From assembly GCF_040689395.1 (NCBI RefSeq), contig NZ_JBFAZX010000017.1, positions 79,294 to 143,293 of the forward strand: a DNA stretch of 64,000 nucleotides. Direction: 5' to 3'. This stretch comes from Dactylosporangium sp040689395. GTDB lineage: Bacteria > Actinomycetota > Actinomycetes > Mycobacteriales > Micromonosporaceae. Positions 49,701 through 59,104 of the stretch are shown here, piece after piece. Numbering within the stretch: the first letter of the stretch is position 1; each line of letters begins with the position of its first letter. Under the pieces are notes generated by a model that saw only the letters and a program-made list of their open reading frames with translations, searched no databases and had not been told where the DNA came from. The position numbers were made by a program, and so were the translations under genes.

Positions 49701-50645
49701 GTGGGGCTGACCATCGGCGTCGACATCGGCGGTACCAAGGTGCTCGGCGGTGTCGTCGACTCCGCGGGCGACGTGCTCGTCCAGACGCGGCGGGACACAC
49801 CGGCGCAGGACCCGGGCGAGACCGCCGGCCGCATCATCGAGGTGATCAAGGAGCTGGCGGCCGCGCACGAGGTGCAGGCCGTCGGTATCGGCGCAGCCGG
49901 ATGGGTCGACGAGACCCGCGCGATCGTGCAGTTCGCGCCCAACCTGGCCTGGCGCGACGAACCGCTGCGCGACAAGATCCAGCAGGCCGTCGGGCTGCCC
50001 GTCGTCGTCGAGAACGACGGCAACGTGGCGGCCTGGGCCGAGTTCGGCTTCGGCGCGGCGCACGACGCCGACGACTCGATGGTGCTGTACACCGTGGGCA
50101 CCGGCATCGGCGGCGGGATCATCATCGGCGGCCGGCTCATCCGCGGTGCGCACGGCGTCGCCGGGGAGCTCGGCCACACGACGATGGTGCCGGACGGCCA
50201 CCCGTGCGGCTGCGGCCGGCACGGCTGCCTGGAGCAGTACGCCAGCGGCAACGCGCTGGTCCGCTTCGCCCGCGCGGACGCCCGTGCCCGGCCCGAGGCC
50301 GCCGAGCGCCTCCTTCGGATGGCCGGCGGCGACCCGGACGCGATCAAGGGCCCGGCGGTCACCGAGGCGGCCCGGCTCGGCGACCCGGTCGCGATCGGCG
50401 CCTTCGAGCAGATCGGGCACTGGCTCGGCGTCGCGTTCGCGGATCTCGTGCAGACGCTCGACCCGCAGGTCATCGTGGTCGGCGGTGGCGTGATCGACGC
50501 CGGCGACCTGCTGCTCAAGCCCGCCCGGGCCAGCTACGAGGAGCAGCTCGCCAAGCGTGGCCGGCTGCCCGTGGCGGAGGTACGCCCGGCGCTGATGGGC
50601 AACCTGGCGGGCGTCGTCGGAGCGGCGGACCTGGCACGGACATGA
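49701..50645 (+). CDS. glkA: ROK-family glucokinase
   Basis: Phosphorylates glucose with ATP; in Streptomyces the homologous GlkA also mediates carbon catabolite repression. The chain of 314 residues begins at GTG 49701 with GAGAGGAGC upstream. Visible are the phosphate loop GVDIGGTKV, NDGNVAAWAEF with the catalytic Asp, GTGIGGGIIIGG, the His/Glu sugar-binding GVAGELGH and the ROK zinc site CGCGRHGCLEQYAS. No DNA-binding domain is present, so it is a kinase, not a ROK repressor. Confidence 0.94.
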   Translation: MGLTIGVDIGGTKVLGGVVDSAGDVLVQTRRDTPAQDPGETAGRIIEVIKELAAAHEVQAVGIGAAGWVDETRAIVQFAPNLAWRDEPLRDKIQQAVGLPVVVENDGNVAAWAEFGFGAAHDADDSMVLYTVGTGIGGGIIIGGRLIRGAHGVAGELGHTTMVPDGHPCGCGRHGCLEQYASGNALVRFARADARARPEAAERLLRMAGGDPDAIKGPAVTEAARLGDPVAIGAFEQIGHWLGVAFADLVQTLDPQVIVVGGGVIDAGDLLLKPARASYEEQLAKRGRLPVAEVRPALMGNLAGVVGAADLART

Positions 50646-50669
50646 GGGCACGCACATGAGGGTTGGCGA

Positions 50670-51344
50670 ATGACGAAGATCAGGGTGCTCTCGTACAACC
50701 TGCACGGGCTCAAGGACGACCGGCGCGCGCTCGCGTCGGCCGTCCGGGAGGCCGCGCCCGACCTGGCGATCCTGCAGGAGGCGCCCCGGCGCTTCCGGTG
50801 GCGGCAGAAGTCCGCGGATCTCGCCCGCGGCTTCGAGCTCGTCATCGGCGGGGGCGGGCTGCCGGCGCTGGGCAACCTGATCCTCACCAACCTGCGGGTG
50901 CGCGCGATCACCGCGTGGAACGTGCGCTACCCGTTGACCCCCGGCCGGCACATGCGCGGCGCCGCCTTCGTGCGGTGCCGCGTCGGGCGGTCCACGTTCG
51001 TGGCGGCAGGCTCCCACCTGTCCACCGACGCGGCCGAGCGCCCGGCCCAGGCGGCCCTGCTCAAGCAGTACATGGACGAGGTGGCCGAGCCACTGCTCTT
51101 CGCCGGCGACCTGAACGAGAACTCCGGCGGCGCCGCCTGGCGCATGATCGCCGACGGCCTCACCGACGCGGCGGGCACCGACGAGCGCCCGACCTTCCCG
51201 GCGACGGCGGCCCGCGATCGCCTGGACGCGATCTTCGTCGACCGGCGCTTCACCGTCCTGCAGTACGACGTGATCGACACCCCGCAGACCCGCGCCGCGA
51301 GCGACCACTTCCCGATCGTCGCCGACCTGGAGCTCGACGCCTAG
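50670..51344 (+). CDS. Endonuclease/exonuclease/phosphatase (EEP) family protein
   Basis: 224-residue metal-dependent phosphoesterase fold: RVLSYNLHGL, LAILQEAPR (metal Glu), AGSHLSTD, FAGDLNEN (Asp, Asn) and the terminal ASDHFPIVADL (Asp, His) give the full catalytic set. It is short for an AP endonuclease and has no signal peptide; the substrate could be nucleic acid or a phospho-small molecule. It starts at ATG 50670, 24 bases after the glucokinase stop, so it is probably cotranscribed. Confidence 0.9.
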   Translation: MTKIRVLSYNLHGLKDDRRALASAVREAAPDLAILQEAPRRFRWRQKSADLARGFELVIGGGGLPALGNLILTNLRVRAITAWNVRYPLTPGRHMRGAAFVRCRVGRSTFVAAGSHLSTDAAERPAQAALLKQYMDEVAEPLLFAGDLNENSGGAAWRMIADGLTDAAGTDERPTFPATAARDRLDAIFVDRRFTVLQYDVIDTPQTRAASDHFPIVADLELDA

Positions 51345-51437
51345 CCAGGCCGGTTCCGGCGCAGGGCCGACTGGACAAATGCGGCCTGCGCGGAGAGGAT
51401 CTGCGCCGGGTACACCGGGGAGTGGGGAGACGACGCG

Positions 51438-52850
51438 GTGAGTGCTGAAGGCCAGTTCGGCGACCTTGCCGGGAATGCGACGCACTGGCGGGACGGCGAG
51501 CCGGTGTACGACCGAGGCGACACGGTCTGCGTCATCGGCGCCGGCGGGACCGGGCTCACGGCGATCAAGAACCTGCGCGAGGCCGGGTTCGGCGTGGACT
51601 GCTACGAGCGGGAGACCGGCGTTGGCGGCGGGTGGAACTGGCGGCACGACCGCAGCCCGGTGTACGCGAGCACGCACCTGATCTCGTCGAAGCCCTTCAC
51701 CCAGTTCCCGGACTTCCCGATGCCCGACGACTGGCCGGACTATCCGCACCACTCGCAGATGCTGGCGTACTTCGAACGCTACGCGGACCACTTCGCGCTG
51801 CGGGAGCACATCTGGTTCGGCACCGAGGTGGCCCGGGTCGAGCCGGCCGAGGGCACCGCCGGCCGGCTGCCACGGTGGGACGTGACGGTCAAGGGGTCGC
51901 GGGGCGGGGCGCCGCGCACAATGCGCTATGCGGCCGTGATCGCCGCCAACGGGCACAACTGGTCGCCGAAGATGCCCGAGTACGAGGGCCTGGCGGAGTA
52001 CCAGGGCAAGGTCATCCACGCCAGCCAGTACAAGGACGCCGCCCAGCTGCGCGGGCGCCGCGTGCTCGTCATCGGGGCGGGCAACTCCGGTTGCGACATC
52101 GCCGTCGAGGCGGCCCAGCAGGCGGCCAAGTGCTGGCACTCGACCCGCCGCGGGTACTGGTACGCACCGAAGTTCGCCCTCGGCCGCCCGGCCGACCAGG
52201 TCAACGACAAGGTCCTGGCGATGCGGCTGCCGGTGCGGGTGCGCCAGTGGCTGCTGCACCGCACGATCAACATGACGGTGGGGGACCTGACCCGGTTCGG
52301 GCTGCCGAAGCCGGAGCACGGCATCCTGGAGACGCACCCGCTGCTGAACAGCCAGCTGCCGTACTACCTCGGGCACGGCGACATCACCGCCGTGCCGGAC
52401 GTGAAGCACTTCGAGGCACACGAGGTGGTGCTGGCCGACGGCCGGGTGATCGACCCCGACCTCGTGGTGCTGGCCACCGGATATCTGCCGAAGTTCGAGT
52501 TCCTCGCCCCGGAGCTGCTGTCCACCGACTCGGCGGGGCGGCCGCGGCTGGCCCTGCAGATGCTGTCCCGCACGCACCCGACGCTCGCGGTGGCGGGGCT
52601 GCTGCAGTCCGACTCGGCGCTGTTCACGCTGTCGCACTGGCAGACCGTGCTCATCGCGCAGTGGCTGCGGGTGCTCGACGCCGCGCCGGAGCGGGCACAG
52701 GCGATCTGGGCGCGGCTGCGGGCCGAGGGCGACCGCCGCTACTCTGCCAGGAAGGTCACCGACTCGACCCGCCACTGGTTCGAGGTGAGCCACTTCGTGT
52801 ACCTGCGGGAGCTGGAGAAGACCCTGCACGAGCTGGAGGCGGTCCGTTGA
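51438..52850 (+). CDS. Flavin-containing monooxygenase
   Basis: 470-residue class B flavoprotein monooxygenase. FAD motif GAGGTGLTAIKNL, second Rossmann motif GAGNSGCDIAVEAAQ for NADPH, and the fingerprint YQGKVIHASQY between them. The last position of the fingerprint is Tyr, as in N/S-oxygenating FMOs, rather than Trp as in Baeyer-Villiger enzymes. VVLATGYLPKFEF is typical. Substrate unknown. GTG 51438 follows a GGGGAG-rich region. Its stop overlaps the TTG start of the hydrolase gene, so the pair probably works together. Confidence 0.92.
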   Translation: MSAEGQFGDLAGNATHWRDGEPVYDRGDTVCVIGAGGTGLTAIKNLREAGFGVDCYERETGVGGGWNWRHDRSPVYASTHLISSKPFTQFPDFPMPDDWPDYPHHSQMLAYFERYADHFALREHIWFGTEVARVEPAEGTAGRLPRWDVTVKGSRGGAPRTMRYAAVIAANGHNWSPKMPEYEGLAEYQGKVIHASQYKDAAQLRGRRVLVIGAGNSGCDIAVEAAQQAAKCWHSTRRGYWYAPKFALGRPADQVNDKVLAMRLPVRVRQWLLHRTINMTVGDLTRFGLPKPEHGILETHPLLNSQLPYYLGHGDITAVPDVKHFEAHEVVLADGRVIDPDLVVLATGYLPKFEFLAPELLSTDSAGRPRLALQMLSRTHPTLAVAGLLQSDSALFTLSHWQTVLIAQWLRVLDAAPERAQAIWARLRAEGDRRYSARKVTDSTRHWFEVSHFVYLRELEKTLHELEAVR

Positions 52851-53653
52851 CCACGCGGGTGATGCGTTCCGACGAGTGGGCCGATCCGCCGCGGCCGGTG
52901 CGCCGTGAGGTGCTCGACGCGCAGCCCTCGGGGGACACCGACGGCACCGCGTCCCCGGTGCTGTTCGTGCCCGGGTACGGCCACGGCGCGTGGGCGTTCG
53001 CGCAGCACTGGCTGGAGCACACGGCGCAGCGCGGCTTCCCGGCGTACGCGATGAGCCTGCGCGGCCACGGCGGCAGCGGCCCGGCGCCGCGGGCCCGGCT
53101 GCGCGACTACGTCCACGACGTCACCCAGGTGGCGGCGTCCCTGCCGCGGCAGGCGGTGCTCGTCGGGCACGGCGCGGGCGCGCTGGTGGTGGCGATGGCG
53201 ATGGCCCGCTACCCGGTGCGGGCGGGCGTGCTGCTCGCCCCCGTCTTCGGCGGCGTCGGCACCGCGTTCGGCCTGCTGGGGGGCAACCCGGCGGGCACCC
53301 TGCCAGGGCTGATCGGCGGCCGGGTGTCGCTGCGCCGGGAGCAGCTGTTCAGCCGGGCGCTGCCGGGCAACCAGGCCCAGTCGTACGCTCAGCGCCTCCA
53401 GCGGGTCCCGGCCGGCGCCCAGCGGCAGCTGATCCGCCGTCGCCGGCCGGAGGCGCCGGTCGGCTCGCCGCCGGTGCTCGTGGTGGGCAGCCCGCATGAC
53501 CGGGTGGTGTCCGGCTCGGCGCTGGAGTGGGTGGCGCGGCGCTACGGCGGCTCGCCGCTGCTGTTCCCCGGGATGGGGCACGACCTGATGCTCGATGCCC
53601 GCTGGCAGGAGCCGATCGACGCCATCGCCGACTGGCTCCAGAAGGTGCCGTAG
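52847..53653 (+). CDS. Alpha/beta hydrolase coupled to the monooxygenase
   Basis: A 268-residue hydrolase. The oxyanion segment FVPGYGHGAWAF, the nucleophile elbow GHGAGA with Gly-rich surround, and the C-terminal GSPHDRVVSG and FPGMGHDLML (Asp, His) are visible. The nucleophile elbow carries Gly instead of the usual Ser (VGHGAGALV), so the enzyme may be inactive or use another residue. I place the start at TTG 52847, which overlaps the monooxygenase TGA and has GGAGG 7 bases upstream; GTG 52859 and ATG 52862 are alternatives. Confidence 0.84.
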   Translation: MTTRVMRSDEWADPPRPVRREVLDAQPSGDTDGTASPVLFVPGYGHGAWAFAQHWLEHTAQRGFPAYAMSLRGHGGSGPAPRARLRDYVHDVTQVAASLPRQAVLVGHGAGALVVAMAMARYPVRAGVLLAPVFGGVGTAFGLLGGNPAGTLPGLIGGRVSLRREQLFSRALPGNQAQSYAQRLQRVPAGAQRQLIRRRRPEAPVGSPPVLVVGSPHDRVVSGSALEWVARRYGGSPLLFPGMGHDLMLDARWQEPIDAIADWLQKVP

Positions 53654-53690
53654 GGCCTGTATCGAAGTGGCTGGCCGGGCCGCGGCGGAC

Positions 53691-54470
53691 TCAGACGCGG
53701 GCGCCGTTGTCGGGGTCGTCGTCCTCCTCGTCGCCGGGGCGCAGCCGCAGCACGAGGGTCACGAAGCCGGCGAGCACGCCCGCGAAGCCCAGGAACAGCG
53801 TGGCCTGCGCGCCCAGCGGCAGCACGTCCGGCCAGAACAGCAGGACCAGCCCGGCGGCCAGTGCCAGGATCGCGGCGATCGTGACCGGCGCGACCCGCGG
53901 CAGCGGCGGCGGGGGAGGCGGGGTGTACCCCTCCTCGACAGTCTCGTCGTCCGGCAGGTCGTTGCCGAAGGTGTCAAGGCTGTCCAGCAGCGACCGGTCG
54001 ACCACCTCGGAGGGGCGGCGCAGCGGCGCGCGCGGCGCCGGCTCGGTGTCCATGTCCGCCGCGGCGGTGCTGGAGGAGTCCAGGTCCTCGGCGGCGGGCC
54101 ACGGCGTCACGGTGGCCGGGTCGACGGTGGTGTGGAAACCGGCCACGATCGCGGCGAAGGCGTCCTCGTCGGACTGAGCGGCCGGGGTCTTGCTCTCCAC
54201 CGGGGCCGGCTGCGGCGTGTCGACGGCCGGGGTGTGCTGCTCGGGCGCGGACGTGAGCCGTGCGAAGTAGTCCCGCGCGGTGGCCAGGTGCTCCCGGTCG
54301 GCGTAGAGCCGGTCGGTCGGCCGGGCGGGCAGCGTCGTGGTGCGGGTCAGCGGATGCAGATCGGAGGCGGGCTGTAGGTATGCCGCGATGCCGCCCGCGG
54401 CCAGCATCTCCAGCAGGTGCTCGCCGACCCGCGGGTCGACATCGCCCACCACCGCGTATTCCCGCGCCAC
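53691..54470 (-). CDS. Membrane protein of unknown function (DUF308-like)
   Basis: About 259 residues from GTG 54470 (VAREYAVVGDVDPRVGEHLL). The N-terminal part resembles a small alpha/beta domain; a Thr/Pro/Asp-rich linker follows, with six consecutive prolines; then two membrane helices (VTIAAILALAAGLVLLFW and ATLFLGFAGVLAGFVTLVL) and an acidic cytoplasmic tail. In-frame GTG 54515 is an earlier possible start, but the extension is Arg/Gly-rich and unlike protein. Divergent from the acyltransferase. No function is known. Confidence 0.78.
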   Translation of the reverse strand: MAREYAVVGDVDPRVGEHLLEMLAAGGIAAYLQPASDLHPLTRTTTLPARPTDRLYADREHLATARDYFARLTSAPEQHTPAVDTPQPAPVESKTPAAQSDEDAFAAIVAGFHTTVDPATVTPWPAAEDLDSSSTAAADMDTEPAPRAPLRRPSEVVDRSLLDSLDTFGNDLPDDETVEEGYTPPPPPPLPRVAPVTIAAILALAAGLVLLFWPDVLPLGAQATLFLGFAGVLAGFVTLVLRLRPGDEEDDDPDNGARV

Positions 54471-54694
54471 CAGCCCGTTGTCCCGCCGGCCGCGCCGCGC
54501 CCCACCCCCTGGCACAGCTCGCCCCTCCCTGCGGCCGCCATCGCGGCGTCCGGCGCGCCGCGAAAAAACCGCTGACCGAAATCCTGACATGCCCGGCCGT
54601 CGTTCCGGGAGTGCGTTGTGGTGTGCGGTACTGCTTCGTAGGCTCATTGCGACGGTCATTACCGATTGTCGCGCGACTGGCGAAAGGATGGCCG

Positions 54695-55402
54695 GTGCTC
54701 TACTGGTTCCTCAAGTACATCGTCCTCGGACCTTTGCTGAAGCTCGTCTTCCGCCCGAAGGTGGAGGGGGCGCAGTACATCCCGGCCGAGGGCCCGGTGA
54801 TCATCGCCAGTAACCACCTCTCGTTCGCCGACTCGATTTTCATGCCGCTGAGCGTCAAGCGTCGCGTCACCTTCCCGGCCAAAGCCGAGTATTTCACCGG
54901 AAAGGGGATCAAGGGCTGGCTCACCAAGCTGTTCTTCGCCGGCACCGGCCAGGTCCCCATCGACCGCTCCGGGGGCAAGGCGGCCCGTGCGGCGCTCGAT
55001 GTGGGTCTCAAGATCCTGCGGGAGGGCGGCGTCTTCGGCATCTACCCGGAGGGCACCCGGTCGCCCGACGGCCGGCTGTACCGCGGCAAGACCGGCGTCG
55101 CCCGCCTCGCGCTCGAGTCCGGGGCGCCCGTCGTCCCCGTCGCCATGATGAACATGGACAAGATCCAGCCCATCGGTCAGAAGCTGCCGAACCTCAAGCG
55201 GGTGCACATCAGGTTTGGCCCCGCGCTCAACTTCTCCCGATATGCCGGAATGACGGGGGACCGCTTCATCGAGCGCGCGGTCACCGACGAGATCATGTAT
55301 GAGCTCATGACGCTCTCCGGGCGCGAGTACATCGACATGTACGCCCAGAAGGTCAAGAACGCCCAGGAGCCTACGACCCCGTCGCAGCCTGTGGCGGCCT
55401 GA
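54695..55402 (+). CDS. plsC: 1-acyl-sn-glycerol-3-phosphate acyltransferase
   Basis: Makes phosphatidic acid from lysophosphatidic acid at the membrane. The acyltransferase blocks are ASNHLSFAD (H-x4-D, catalytic), KGWLTKLFFAGTGQVPIDR, YPEGTRSPDGRLYRGKTG and PVVPVAMMN. 235 residues from GTG 54695, with AAAGGA upstream. The last 32 bases overlap the tail of the convergent cyclase gene. In M. tuberculosis a homologue (Rv2182c, as I recall) has a similar place near pimB. Confidence 0.93.
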   Translation: MLYWFLKYIVLGPLLKLVFRPKVEGAQYIPAEGPVIIASNHLSFADSIFMPLSVKRRVTFPAKAEYFTGKGIKGWLTKLFFAGTGQVPIDRSGGKAARAALDVGLKILREGGVFGIYPEGTRSPDGRLYRGKTGVARLALESGAPVVPVAMMNMDKIQPIGQKLPNLKRVHIRFGPALNFSRYAGMTGDRFIERAVTDEIMYELMTLSGREYIDMYAQKVKNAQEPTTPSQPVAA

Positions 55403-58400
55403 CCTTCGCCGGCTCGAACGCCAGCTCGAGCAGGCGCGGCGTGCCCGCCTGCTCGGCGAAGGAGACCAGCTCGGCCTGCCACGGCTCGACCCGGTCGACG
55501 CCGCTGCGGCCCAGGGCCCGCACGGCCCACGCGACCGACAGGATGCGCGCCGAGTTGTTCGGGATCTCGCCGTAGATCTCGGCCGCGGCCAGGTGCATGT
55601 CCGCCGCCCGCGCGAGGTCGCCGTCGACGAACGCGATCGCCCCGGTGATCGTGCGCAGCGCCGCCTCCACCCACGGGGTGCGGTGCGGCACGTCGGCGAG
55701 CATGTCCCGGACCGCCATCATCGCCACCCGGCCGGAGAGCACGGCCGCGTGCGCGGTCGCGTCGATCCACTCGCCGCTGGCGATCGCGCGAACCTCCCGC
55801 CACGTCTTGGCCAGCTCCACGATGAGCGTCTCGGCGTCGCGGTCGCGCCCCTGCAGGGCCCGGCACAGGGCGCCGTGGCCGAGCGCGACCCACTGCAGGC
55901 GGTAGAAGCCGCTGCGCCGGCCGGCGGCGACGAGGTCCTCCACGTCGTCCCCGCCGCCGTCGAAGGCCTGGCCGCGCAGCGTGCGGATCCAGGCGCGCAC
56001 CCCGCGGACCTGCAGGTCCCACTCGGCGCCAGGCTCGGCCATGGCCGCCTCGGCCGCGGCGACGTACGCCGGCCAGTCCCCGGTGAAGTAGGCCGACTGC
56101 GCGACGTCGGAGTAGCCGGTCGCGAGCGTGTGACTGCCGGGCACCGCGTTGCGGCTGTCGTTCAGCAGGGCCGCCGACGCGGTCCAGTCGCCGTCCTCCA
56201 GCAGCGCCCACGAGACGTTGCGCAGCGCCCGATGCTCCGACAGCAGCCGCCGCTCGCGGCTGACCTCCAGCGCGGACTGCAGCTCCACCAGGCCCGAGCG
56301 GTCACCGGCCTGGAAAAGCGCGGTGCCGATCGTGATCCGCGCACCGGTGGCCACCTCGATCAGGCCCAGCCGGTCGGCGATCTCCGCGGCCGCGCTGGCC
56401 GCCGCGACCGCGGGCTCGACCTCGAAGTTCAGCATGTGCAGGCGGCCGAGCTCGGCGTACGCGTCGGCCTTCTGCGGCCCGTCCGGCAGCTCGTCGAAGA
56501 GCTCCACCGCCCGGTCGAGGCAGGACAGCGCGTCGAGCCGGTCGGCGCGCAGCCAGGCGGCCTGGCCCCGGACCGTCCAGGCGCGCGCCGCGCCAGCCTG
56601 GTCACCGGCCGCGTAGAGGCGCTCGGCCAGCCCGACCAGCCGGTCGGCGCCCCCGGTGCCAAGGAACGACTCCGGGTTGGCGTAGAAGGCGATCTCCGTG
56701 CCGAGCTGCTCGATGCGCAGCCGCTCCAGCGCGTCGGTGTCCTCGTCGCACAGGGCCAGCGCCTTGCCCGCGTGCGCGGCGGCCGCCTCCAGGGCGTGCA
56801 GCGCATAGGTGCGGCGGGCCGCGCGGTGCATGGCGTCGCGCGCCGGGACGCTGTAGCGCGCGGCGTCCAGGCCGAGGGAGCGGGCGATCTCATACGCCGT
56901 GAACCGGTGGTTGGCGACCACCTCCGCCAGGTCGGTGTCGCGGTCGGCGGCGACGTTGTCCAGCCACTCGGCGGTCAGTTCGTGGCGCGCGACCCGCTCG
57001 GTGCGCGGCAGGCGCTGGTAGCACACGTCGCGGACCAGGACGTGGCCGAAGCGGTACTCCGTCTGGCCCTCCATCGTGGAGGCGGCCTGCTCGTGGATGA
57101 GGTCGCGCTGCTCGAGGCGGCGCAGGGAGCGCTCGATGCCGTCGGCGGGCCGGCTCATGGCGGCACCGACCGCACCCGGCCAGAAGCTCATGCCGACGAC
57201 CGCGGCGGCCTGCAGCACGGCCCGGTCGGCGGCGTCGAGCAGGTCGACCCGGTTGGCGATGACCGCGTGCACGCTGTCCGGCATCGGCAACTTGCGCCCG
57301 AAGGCGTTGGTGGTGGGCAGGTTGCCCTGCTCGGCGAGCATCCGGGTGTATTCGAGCGCGTAGAGCGGGTTGCCGTCGGCGAGCTCGACCAGGGAGCTCA
57401 GCGACTGCGACGGGAAGGTCGCCGCGCCCAGCAGGTGGGCGTACATCGTGGCGATCTCCGTGTCGCGCAGCGGCGGCAGCGTGATCGACACCGCGCCCGC
57501 CACCGCACCGGCCCAGCTCGGGTTGCGCTCCAGCAGCTCCGGGCGCGCGGTGCACAGCAGCAGCAGCGGCACGTCGCGCACCGAGGCGCCGAGTCGCTCC
57601 ACGAACCGGACCATCGCCTCGTCGGCCCAGTGCAGGTCCTCGAAGACCAGGACGGTGGGGCGGTGGGCGGCGAGCGCCACCACGAAGCGCCGCCACGCCG
57701 ACTCGGTCTCGTCCGGGGCGAGCTTCGGCCCGGGCAGGCCGACGAGCGGGCTGAGCGCGTCGGCGAGCCGCTCGGCCTCCGAGGGCCCGACGATCGTGGC
57801 GAGCGCCGTGTCGAGCCGCTCCCGCGTGGTCTCGGCGGTGTCGGTGTCCAGGATGCCGGCCTGCGCCTTGACGATGTCGGCCAGCGCGGCATACGTGACG
57901 TTCTCCCCGAACGGTGGGCAGCGCCCGGTCCGCCACGCCACTGGCGCGTCGAAGAGCCGCTCGGCGTGCAGGAACAGCTCGTGCACCAGCCGGCTCTTGC
58001 CGATGCCGGCGTGGCCGAGCACGGTGACCAGCTGCGGGGTGCGCTCGCGCAGGCCCCGGTGCAGCGCGTTGACGAGCAGACTCAGCTCGTGGGTGCGGTT
58101 GACCAGCGGGGTCGAGCCCGCCTCGCGGTCGGGGTGGTTGCGCCGCAGCGGGGCCAGCGCCAGCCACACCTCGGTCGGCGTGGAGCGCCCGCGCAGCGTC
58201 GCCGGCGGCTGTGCCTCGTAGCGGATCGAGGACTTGGTCAGCGCGTAGGTGCTGCCGCACACCAGGACCCCGCCGGGTGGGGCCAGTGACTGCAGCCGGG
58301 ACGCGGTGTTGACGACGTCGCCGGCGACGATGGCCTGACCGCCGTCGCGGGCCGCGGCCACGTCCACGAGGGCCTCACCGGTCGAGACGCCGACGCGGAA

Positions 58401-58949
58401 GCGCAGCTCGCGCTCGCCCTTGCCGGTGCTGGCGTATCGCGCGAGCACCCGCTGCAGCTCGAGCCCCGCCCGCACGCAGCGCACCGCGTCGGTCTCGGTG
58501 GCCACGGGCGCGCCGAACAGCGCCATGACCGCGTCGCCGATGTACTTCTCGACGACCCCGCCATATTGCCCGATGACCTCGCGGGCGGTGGAGAAGAAGC
58601 TCTTCTGCAGCTCGCGGACGAGCTCTGGGTCGGCGCGCTCGACATACGGCGTGAAGTCGATCAGGTCCACGAACAGCACGCTGATGCGCCGCCGGTCCTC
58701 GCTGCGCGCCGCCGGGATCGCCGGCACCGGGGTCCGGCCGGCGCCCCGCTCGGCGCGGATCAGGTTGCGCGCCGCGGGCGTGCCGGCCCGTGGGGTGCCG
58801 CAGCCGGTGCAGAACACGGCATCGGGCGCGAGCGTGCGCCCACAGGTCGGGCACGGCGGGCTCAGCTCGGCGCCGCAACCGCCGCAGAAACGGTCACCCT
58901 CGCCCGCCTGGCGGCCGCAGCGTGCGCACTGACTGGAAATCGCCGACAC
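55371..58949 (-). CDS. Zinc-ribbon / class III nucleotide cyclase / AAA ATPase / TPR signalling protein
   Basis: 1192 residues. Two zinc ribbons (Cys8, 11, 22, 25 and Cys33, 36, 47, 50) precede a class III cyclase domain (~86-270): metal Asp95 (VLFVDLIDFT) and Asp139, Lys135 (VEKYIGDAVM), Asn214 and Arg218 (DVVNTASR). Where adenylate cyclases have a base-recognising Asp, this protein has Ile207. Next a STAND/AAA module with P-loop GHAGIGKSR and Walker B LVFEDLHW, then ~550 residues of TPR-like helices. The Crp-family regulator lies upstream on the same strand, 155 bases away. Its 3' end overlaps plsC. Confidence 0.9.
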   Translation of the reverse strand: MSAISSQCARCGRQAGEGDRFCGGCGAELSPPCPTCGRTLAPDAVFCTGCGTPRAGTPAARNLIRAERGAGRTPVPAIPAARSEDRRRISVLFVDLIDFTPYVERADPELVRELQKSFFSTAREVIGQYGGVVEKYIGDAVMALFGAPVATETDAVRCVRAGLELQRVLARYASTGKGERELRFRVGVSTGEALVDVAAARDGGQAIVAGDVVNTASRLQSLAPPGGVLVCGSTYALTKSSIRYEAQPPATLRGRSTPTEVWLALAPLRRNHPDREAGSTPLVNRTHELSLLVNALHRGLRERTPQLVTVLGHAGIGKSRLVHELFLHAERLFDAPVAWRTGRCPPFGENVTYAALADIVKAQAGILDTDTAETTRERLDTALATIVGPSEAERLADALSPLVGLPGPKLAPDETESAWRRFVVALAAHRPTVLVFEDLHWADEAMVRFVERLGASVRDVPLLLLCTARPELLERNPSWAGAVAGAVSITLPPLRDTEIATMYAHLLGAATFPSQSLSSLVELADGNPLYALEYTRMLAEQGNLPTTNAFGRKLPMPDSVHAVIANRVDLLDAADRAVLQAAAVVGMSFWPGAVGAAMSRPADGIERSLRRLEQRDLIHEQAASTMEGQTEYRFGHVLVRDVCYQRLPRTERVARHELTAEWLDNVAADRDTDLAEVVANHRFTAYEIARSLGLDAARYSVPARDAMHRAARRTYALHALEAAAAHAGKALALCDEDTDALERLRIEQLGTEIAFYANPESFLGTGGADRLVGLAERLYAAGDQAGAARAWTVRGQAAWLRADRLDALSCLDRAVELFDELPDGPQKADAYAELGRLHMLNFEVEPAVAAASAAAEIADRLGLIEVATGARITIGTALFQAGDRSGLVELQSALEVSRERRLLSEHRALRNVSWALLEDGDWTASAALLNDSRNAVPGSHTLATGYSDVAQSAYFTGDWPAYVAAAEAAMAEPGAEWDLQVRGVRAWIRTLRGQAFDGGGDDVEDLVAAGRRSGFYRLQWVALGHGALCRALQGRDRDAETLIVELAKTWREVRAIASGEWIDATAHAAVLSGRVAMMAVRDMLADVPHRTPWVEAALRTITGAIAFVDGDLARAADMHLAAAEIYGEIPNNSARILSVAWAVRALGRSGVDRVEPWQAELVSFAEQAGTPRLLELAFEPAKVRPPQAATGS

Positions 58950-59104
58950 TCCCTTGCCCTGTGAGAATCCATCCTCACACGTCGGCGGCCGGGGCGACCA
59001 GGTGTCCGAAATGACACCTGGAACCCCGGCCGTCCAGTCCTGTTTCGCTGCCTGTTTTCCCTGTCTGCCTGCCTGAATGGGCAGCGAGGCTCAGCGTTCG
59101 GTCA

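Noticed and set aside
49626..52829. Minus-strand open frame of over 1000 codons opposite glucokinase, the EEP protein and the monooxygenase
   Set aside because: All three plus-strand genes have clear catalytic motifs; the antisense translation has no recognisable domain.
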